In this document: in pieces, positions 57,813 to 64,000 of the stretch
How positions within the stretch are numbered: the stretch's first letter is position 1
Layout of the letters: every line of letters starts with the position of its first letter
NCBI GenBank assembly: GCA_021234155.1
Contig: JAJEKV010000056.1
Coordinates: forward strand, 4,778,356 to 4,842,355
Direction of reading: 5' to 3'
From: Isoetes taiwanensis
Taxonomy: Eukaryota > Streptophyta > Lycopodiopsida > Isoetales > Isoetaceae
Length of the DNA stretch: 64,000 nt
Position numbers and translations under genes: made by a program
Notes under the pieces: model-generated
What the model saw: only the letters and a program-made list of their open reading frames with translations
Database searches by the model: none
Told to the model about the DNA's origin: nothing

Positions 57813-59705
57813 GATTCCCAAGAACAATGCTAATTTGCTATTAAGGTACCTCACATTCTCAAGAGCTATGGTATATACGCTCATCGTGCGTAATTTATCA
57901 GGATTCAAGTTCCTAGAGTAGGAGATTTATAAATACAGGCAAGGTCTATTCTGTTTAACTTCGTGATAATGCTCAGATTTCTATATTCCTCATCAATGGC
58001 AAATTCAATGCACTGATTTCTATCTTCAATTGCGGTTGAAAACCTTTGTTTCTTTCAGTTTTTTTTGTGTATCTACATTTCAAAATTCAGGAGTCTGTGC
58101 ATTGATGCTGGATAAATGTTTTCAGCTACTCATGTTTAGTCGTCTCTGTTATAGACTGGTCTTTTTCGCAATCTATAGTCACTTCTCAGTAGATATGCAT
58201 GGCACAAGCCTAGCAATATTGCAGAACCTAATTGTCGACCAAGACATAATTATAAATTATCTATGATACCTTCTACAGCGTACACAACTATATCATCTAT
58301 TGGATTTCGTGGTGCAGGACGTTCGCGATTGAATGGCACCTTGAAGCTGGAAATGATTGTGCAGCATTTGGAATTTCATCTATATTCATTATGTGGAGTT
58401 CAAGATGCTGCCAATGGTCCATATATGCTTTGTTTGTGATGCTTGGCCGAATTGGAGTTGAAGTCCAAGTTTCAATCCCATTCTCGGTCACTCCTTTGTT
58501 GTTTGACTCTTTCACCTGCAGGTACAGGTTCCATTGAAATTGTCATCAACATGAATTGTTGCCTAACATCAAGCATTGAATCTTATTGAATTATGTATTA
58601 TGATCATTGTGTTTGTGGATTATATCACTCATGTAGAGCTTTTCCTTGCATCATGTTGCTGTAGAACATTATGTAGTGTTCAAAACATGGAAAAATCCAT
58701 CACTCCAAGCTATTATTTTTGGCAACAGATGAAAGAATCCATCATTCCAACCTATTTTTGTTAATTTATTAACACCGCTTTGTGACATGCTTCATTCCCC
58801 AAATACTTGTCAAATCTTCATATATTTATTTGGCTGAATGGATTTAAGTCATAATGGCATTTCTTTAGTTCTATTTATCATTGTATTTCTTCCATGCGTT
58901 TGTTCAGTTAATGTATTTTCCATGAACTTTACTTTTATGTGTGATTGCCATATGTTCAGAACTTGCATCCATCTAGAAGGAAAGAAAGAAAAGATGATAA
59001 TGCTAATTCTAGAGTAGGGGCACTTGCATCCAACAATGATGTTGTGCAACAATTTTGCATCCATCTAGAAGACATGCAATAATCATGTTGTGAAGCAAGC
59101 TAAGATAGGATCAACACGCAAGTTCGCTCAACTATATAAACAAGACAAAGTTGCTCATAAAACTAGGTCTATAAAATCACTCAACTATTCAAATTGAATA
59201 CATCTATCTTTCTCACTTTGCCCAACCATATAGGTGAATTGTATATCATATTGCTTTGTTTTAAAGTTTGGCAATGCCAACACGTGAAATATTAGTGATA
59301 GAAAGCTATTTGATCAATATAATTTGATGAAATATATATCATAGTCACATCCTCATGCGCCTCAGGAATAATGGAAGTCTAGAAATGATTGCAATGTTAA
59401 TACGCACCAAATTGAAAATATGAACATAAGGACATACAGTAATTTTGATGGCTACCTACATAAAAAGACTAACAACTTCATTGCCATTACAATGTTGTGC
59501 GTCCTTTATTATACATAAATCTTCATCATATGGTCACCCAAACATTAAAACTCCATAAATACTACCTCTTCAAATTACAGACACAAATCTAAAACCAACT
59601 ATTCTAAGGCCTACAAAGGCCAATTCACTAAAAACATTCTTACGAATGTCCTAAGCCTACAAATGCAAAACTACATGCTCCCTTCTACTATCCACATTTG
59701 CTAAA
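57813..59705. other. Unassigned sequence, perhaps Helitron body
   Basis: No coding recognised. The part just left of 59706 is presumably the end of a non-autonomous Helitron; its start is not identified. Confidence 0.3.
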
Positions 59706-59734
59706 GCCCGGCAACGCCGGGCACCATAACTAGT
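59706..59734 (+). mobile_element. Helitron-like 3' terminus
   Basis: Hairpin GCCCGGC-AAC-GCCGGGC (59706-59722), seven bases, CTAG (59730-59733), then T. It has the same layout and nearly the same hairpin as at 31908, so both ends belong to one family. Confidence 0.65.
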
Positions 59735-60286
59735 TTTGTTAAATTTCGTTGTATATACTCAATGCCAACCAAGGTTGGCCATGCCAATGGTAAATTGCAT
59801 TGGCTGGCTGGCTTGGCATTTGATATTTCTAAACTATGTATTTTTATTTATGTTCATTGGTTCATATATGAACATATGATGACAACATACTTGCTTGAAA
59901 TATGTCAAATGAATCTACGGTTGGCCGTCAATTAGTGACATATGTAGAAATACAGGCATAAACCATATTACATTAAATATATTATATGGATGAACTATAA
60001 GAAAAAATGACAGGCAAATCTATATTTTCAGCCTTTCAAATGACGTGTACATTCTTTTTTTGTCTTTCCGATGACGGGCATTTAACTATTTGATGCCCGT
60101 CATATGCAGTCATATGCAGGGCAATTTTTTTTTTTGCCCGTTTTGACGGGCAAATTAGCCAAAAACGGGCATGAAAGCCGTGGTGCCAATGTGAAGAAAA
60201 GCCCTCTTATTGGGGACAGTGACAAAGAAAGGAATTCATGAACACATTAAAAAAAAAAGATGCAGTATGCATAAGTATAATGAGAT
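59735..60286. other. PHT1 3' flank
   Basis: Includes TGACGGGCA/TGCCCGT inverted words at 60074-60168 around a T run, possibly a small fold-back element, and an imperfect inverted repeat of AATGCCAA-x-CCA near 59762-59820. No gene. Confidence 0.4.
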
Positions 60287-61918
60287 TTAAGCTTCGGCTA
60301 CTGCTATCTGCTGCTGCCTTACCTCTCCTCCATTTTCATCTGCAAGTTCTTCCAAGGACTTGCCCATAGTCTCTGGGAGAGGCAGAGTGAGGAAGAAACC
60401 CACAGCATTTGTGATGCCCAATAATATAAGAGCCTTTTTGTATCCAATTCCAGTGGGGTAACCTGGATCAGTTTCACTCTTATGGGGGCTCTGAGCAGCA
60501 TACAGAAACCCAAAGGCCCCAATGATGGCTCCAGCCTTGCCAGCAGCTGCAGACATACCATGGCATGTTGATCTGACGCGCGCAGGGAAGAGCTCAGCAG
60601 GAATGATAAATGTAGTGGCATTGGGTCCAAAATTCGCAAAGAAGAAAGTGAAGGCGTATAACACAAAGAATGTGGTATGGTGTCCTCCACACCAAGTTTT
60701 TGTAGTTGAATTCGTACACTTGTGTCCTCTCAGCTTGTCATAGGGTATGGAAATGGCAAACATGAACGCTGTCATGAATAAAAATCCAATCAATTGAATA
60801 GGCTTCCTTCCTATTCTGTCAATCAATGCAACTGTGACCCAATAACCTGGAACTGTGGAACACAGAGCAATGAGTGCCTGTGCCCTAGCAATCTTATATG
60901 TTTCAGTCAAAGCACTCATGGTTTTGGCCGGTGGCAACCATCCCATGGATGTGAGGACATCTTTCTGAAAGAGATTCTGACTGTAGAATGCAATGTCAAG
61001 GAAGAACCATGTTGTGGTGGTACCCAGTAATTGAATACCATGTTTCTTTGCAAATTTCCAACTGAAGACTCCAAAACTATCCTTTTGTGCAGTGCCAACA
61101 ACTCTAGTAGTTGCATCAATCTCCACACCCAAAACTCTATTCATATCAGCAGTGGCCCTCTTCACATCTCCCTCAACAAGGGCAGTGAATCGAGCAGTCT
61201 CAGGCATCTGCATACGCCAGTAGAAAGTGAGAGCTGCTGGAATTGCACCCATCATGAAGATAATTCTCCATGCATAATCGGCTTGGGAGGCGGTAGACAA
61301 AATATGATCCTGAGCAAAAGTTGGCCTTGGGTGGGCATGGTTCAATCCTCCAGCAACAGCTAAGGAAACAGCAGCTGCCACCAGAATTCCAGTTCCCTGC
61401 ATGGCAAAAACTGCAGCAACAAAGGCACCCCTAGTTTTGGTGTTAGAATATTCAGACATAATAACTGCAGAAAGAGGATAATCTCCCCCAATTCCAAACC
61501 CAAGCCAGAATCGAAAGAAGCAAAGGGTAGTCATAACTCCTTTAGCAGTATGACCAAAGGATAAGCCAGATGCTATGGACATGATAACCATGAGCATTAG
61601 GGTAATACCATATACTTTTTTCCTGCCAAGTCTGTCACCAAGCCAGCCAAAGAAAAGCTGGCCTGCTAGAGTGCCACAGAGTGCCACTCCATTGACTGCT
61701 GCAGATACATTAGGGGGCAGAGAACCTGGTTTCCCAGTGGTTGGATCATAGTAATAAATCCGACCCAACAATTTAGTCACGTTTGAGATGCAAAATAGAT
61801 CATACGCATCCGTGAAAAAACCCATTCCTGCAATGATAATTGTGGTAAAGTGATAAGCTTGAGTTTTGGCCGTATCCAAGGCCGACAGGACTGCCAGCCC
61901 CTCTGAGCGAGAAGCCAT
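60287..61918 (-). CDS. PHT1: PHT1-family high-affinity phosphate transporter
   Basis: Proton-coupled inorganic phosphate importer of the plasma membrane (major facilitator superfamily), 543 residues in one uninterrupted exon, the usual PHT1 length. The family signature [20 protein letters not shown] is at 144-163; most family members have Thr where Val stands here. Residues equivalent to the phosphate site of fungal PiPT are present: Tyr147, Gln174, Trp304, Asp308, Tyr312 and Asn433; Asp38 lies in FFTDAYD. Twelve membrane segments are expected, six before and six after a hydrophilic loop at about 240-290. The MFS motifs GDRLGRKK (94-101) and DRIGRK (367-372) are intact, and the C-terminus has [15 protein letters not shown]. 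The start is supported by the typical N-terminus and an upstream stop. It appears functional. The number within the PHT1 family cannot be assigned. Confidence 0.97.
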   Translation of the reverse strand: MASRSEGLAVLSALDTAKTQAYHFTTIIIAGMGFFTDAYDLFCISNVTKLLGRIYYYDPTTGKPGSLPPNVSAAVNGVALCGTLAGQLFFGWLGDRLGRKKVYGITLMLMVIMSIASGLSFGHTAKGVMTTLCFFRFWLGFGIGGDYPLSAVIMSEYSNTKTRGAFVAAVFAMQGTGILVAAAVSLAVAGGLNHAHPRPTFAQDHILSTASQADYAWRIIFMMGAIPAALTFYWRMQMPETARFTALVEGDVKRATADMNRVLGVEIDATTRVVGTAQKDSFGVFSWKFAKKHGIQLLGTTTTWFFLDIAFYSQNLFQKDVLTSMGWLPPAKTMSALTETYKIARAQALIALCSTVPGYWVTVALIDRIGRKPIQLIGFLFMTAFMFAISIPYDKLRGHKCTNSTTKTWCGGHHTTFFVLYAFTFFFANFGPNATTFIIPAELFPARVRSTCHGMSAAAGKAGAIIGAFGFLYAAQSPHKSETDPGYPTGIGYKKALILLGITNAVGFFLTLPLPETMGKSLEELADENGGEVRQQQIAVAEA

Positions 61919-62090
61919 AGCGGAACTCCTTAATTATGCCTTGCAAGGAACTAGATTTGATTGATAACTAAAAGAATTTGATAACAAAAACTTGAGACTG
62001 TATGCCTTTAAGACTTCATATATAGATCACGAGCACGTTGGATTGTTGATTCAGCAGCATGGATATATATATCCATGGATATTCCCATAT
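61919..62090 (-). promoter_or_regulatory. PHT1 promoter with TATA box and P1BS
   Basis: On the minus strand CTATATATG (about 62027-62019) lies roughly 100 bases before the ATG, giving a leader of about 70 bases. GGATATTC at 62084-62077 fits GNATATNC, the P1BS site bound by PHR1-type MYB-CC factors, about 160 bases upstream of the ATG. This suggests induction under phosphate starvation. Confidence 0.6.
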
Positions 62091-62919
62091 CCCAGTTACC
62101 CTATGGATTGTCGATTCCCCACGACGTGCCTGCGACTCTTAGAACTTAGCCTGCCTTTCGAATTTTTTATCATTGCCGTGTCATGATTTATGTATGTTTA
62201 TCAGGTTAAACACGATCTCGTCCAAATAATCTTCGCCCACTGTAATATATCATGCTTGACGAATGTTAAATTTGTTTCGAATTATTACTGTTCACGTAGT
62301 TTTCAGCACGACATATTTTTATGTGGGGTCGTTTTTTCGGCTAGAGCATGTTGTCTAACTTGTCGCTTATGATCGTTGACATTTCGAAAGGTTCAAGTTA
62401 AAGTTTGTTGGCGATTTATTAACGTAAGGTGACACAAGGAACTTGGATTCTTAGTACTTCCCTTACCGGTTTTGTGTTATAAAATACTTTTACTATAGAT
62501 GTTTCCTATATCTATGTCATATTCCATCTGCCACATTCTTGACAAGTAGCTCGCAAGGTTAGTCTTCACATAGCAATTCGATGTTCTTATTAGATTAGAT
62601 TGGCTTCATATCTTTGTTTTGTTTTTGAGCTTTAGGCTCTTTGTTTTACTTGTTTGTTTTGCTCTAGTTTGTTTGGGTTTAATGTACTATCCCACATCAC
62701 AATAAACATAAAAATTCTTATCATCCAAATTGCCATACAACATCATCTAGGAAACATTTCCAATTTAAGAAAGCAGAATAGATGGGTGTGCATTCTCTCA
62801 GTAGCTACAATGAAATATGAGTTTTGGCAAGAGTTTTGCTTCTTTCCCATCTGTGTATTTTCAAATTCTCTTCTTCTTAGAAATGCTTTACACTAAATTT
62901 AATTTTAATTTCATGCTAC
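62091..62919. other. Unassigned sequence between PHT1 promoter and LINE
   Basis: AT-rich, with short open frames only. No further P1BS site was found in it. Confidence 0.4.
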
Positions 62920-64000
62920 AAGATGCAAGAGAGGCTAGATTCACGCTTCCCTCACAGAGTGTTTTTCAAGAGCTGGTGCTGGCCAAGGTTTCGCCAAGAA
63001 TCTCAGCCCTTCAAAGACAGAGCTTAGAGGAGCCGTTGACAGGGCAGGAGTTGGGGGACGCATGCCGCCTGTTGGCTCGGAATAAGTCTCCTGGGTTGGA
63101 TGGAATACCAGTGGAGTTTTTTCAGAAGTACTGGGAATGGGTGGGGGACTCGATGCTGCAGGTGTATGTGGATCTTTTGGGGAATAACTCGATGCATCCT
63201 CTGCTGAATACAGGTTGTATTTCACTTATACCCAAGTGTAAGCATCCTAAAACCATCAATGACTGGAGGCCTATTACTCTGTTGTCTGTAGTGTATAAAA
63301 TCATTGCTAAGGCTTTGGTGAGAGGCTTAAGCCAATTACTAGTTCACGCTATTAGTGCAGAGCGGTCCGGTTTTATACCTCGGTGAATATTCTTCATAAT
63401 GTGGTCTGCCGCTTTTGAGGGAGTGCATTGGGCTCGTGGGATGAGGCAGCCCCTTGTTTTTCTTAAAATTTGGATTTTGCCAAGGCTTATGACGTTGTCG
63501 ATTGGCGCTTCTTAGCGATATGATGCGAGCCTTTGGGTGCGGGCCTAGTTTCGTGGAAACAGATATGAAGCCGCATGTGTCCGCTAGGGCGGCGGTGAAG
63601 TGTCGGGTGAGACCTCTTCAATCTTCTGGTGGGCGAGGCATTAGGCGAGGATGTCCGTTGGCCCCTTCTTGTTCACTATAGTGGCGAAGCTCTCTCGCAG
63701 CCTTTTCGGTGGCAATTCTTCACAATGTGGTGCAAGGTCTCCGCGATGGATGATGGGTCGCAGCAGGTTTGCAGTCAATTTGCGGATGATACATTCCTCT
63801 TTCTTCATGCAGACGAGTCCAATCTCCAAGTAGCCAAGAATATTTTGGATGCCTTTTCTTTAGCTTCATTGCTTAACTGGTCGAAGTGCTCGGCCATGTG
63901 GGTACTGGAGGAACCTCCTCCTGCGTGGTTGAGTCGGGTTCCACGGGCTCTAACACCACACACACACCGCCAAAAACCGTTAGGCATACCATTTGGCTTG
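62920..64000 (+). mobile_element. L1-like reverse transcriptase, fragmentary, runs off the window
   Basis: The frame to 63386 reads LARNKSPGLDGIPVEFFQKY, NTGCISLIPKC and INDWRPITLLSVVYKIIAKA, the start of an L1-type reverse transcriptase. After a frame change come RRGCPLAP (about 63645-63668) and, in another frame, FADDTFLFL (63777-63803), the catalytic motif of the L1 group, then NWSKC. Several frameshifts and stops make it inactive. It begins abruptly near 62920 without an endonuclease, so it is 5' truncated. Confidence 0.85.

Noticed and set aside
60319-61363. Open frames antisense or out of frame within PHT1
   Set aside because: They are shadows of a strongly conserved 543-codon gene.

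Overview
The window is nuclear DNA of a land plant with a large, repeat-rich genome. The evidence is an intron-less PHT1 phosphate transporter gene, plant-type LTR retrotransposons with an initiator-tRNA-Met primer site, TRIMs, MITEs, Helitron ends, non-LTR reverse transcriptases and GT-AG introns. I cannot fix the species. Only one gene is clearly complete: the PHT1 transporter on the minus strand at 60287-61918, with a TATA box and a PHR1-type P1BS site upstream. Most other coding sequence belongs to mobile elements, usually broken.

Layout. 1-3280: GC-rich and then AT-rich direct repeats. 3281-8645: a decayed element bounded by arrays of a GTCGTT-AACGAC palindrome, with a 297-bp CTT/GAA microsatellite inside. 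9014-15717: Ty3/gypsy-type LTR fragments, three in one orientation and one inverted, interleaved with two head-to-head TRIM elements. 15733-18100 and 23474-24088: unidentified exon-like pieces. 19388-22457: a duplicated repeat block carrying tRNA-like Pol III boxes. 24300-33500: mostly unassigned, with small tandem duplications, a Helitron end and a phytocystatin-like fragment. 33900-50700: the most interesting region (below). 51200-55600: tandem repeats, a minus-strand LINE carrying a MITE, and a hAT transposase C-terminus. 59706-62090: Helitron end, PHT1 and its promoter. 62920-64000: an L1-like reverse transcriptase running off the end.

The 33.9-50.7 kb region holds two related copies of what looks like a large DNA transposon family that I cannot match to a named one. 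Each copy has a bidirectional promoter. On the plus side lie a tiny arginine-rich ORF and then a spliced gene. That gene joins two DUF8039-like repeats to a large transposase-like protein with LQLDN and VGHTHDDID motifs (DUF7869 type). On the minus side the gene differs between copies: a three-exon gene with a ParB-like domain in copy B, and an FCP1/NIF phosphatase-like remnant in copy A. The introns hold arrays of a perfect palindrome whose half-site is AAATGGCGCAG. The arginine-rich peptide differs between copies almost only at silent sites, so its protein sequence has been selected. Between the copies sit small paralogous ORFs whose promoter is far better conserved than their protein.

A caution applies throughout. 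Many differences between repeat copies are odd local indels at CAG/CTG or CG sites. Some apparent frameshifts and stops could therefore be consensus errors at methylated bases. All domain calls were made by eye; no search was run.
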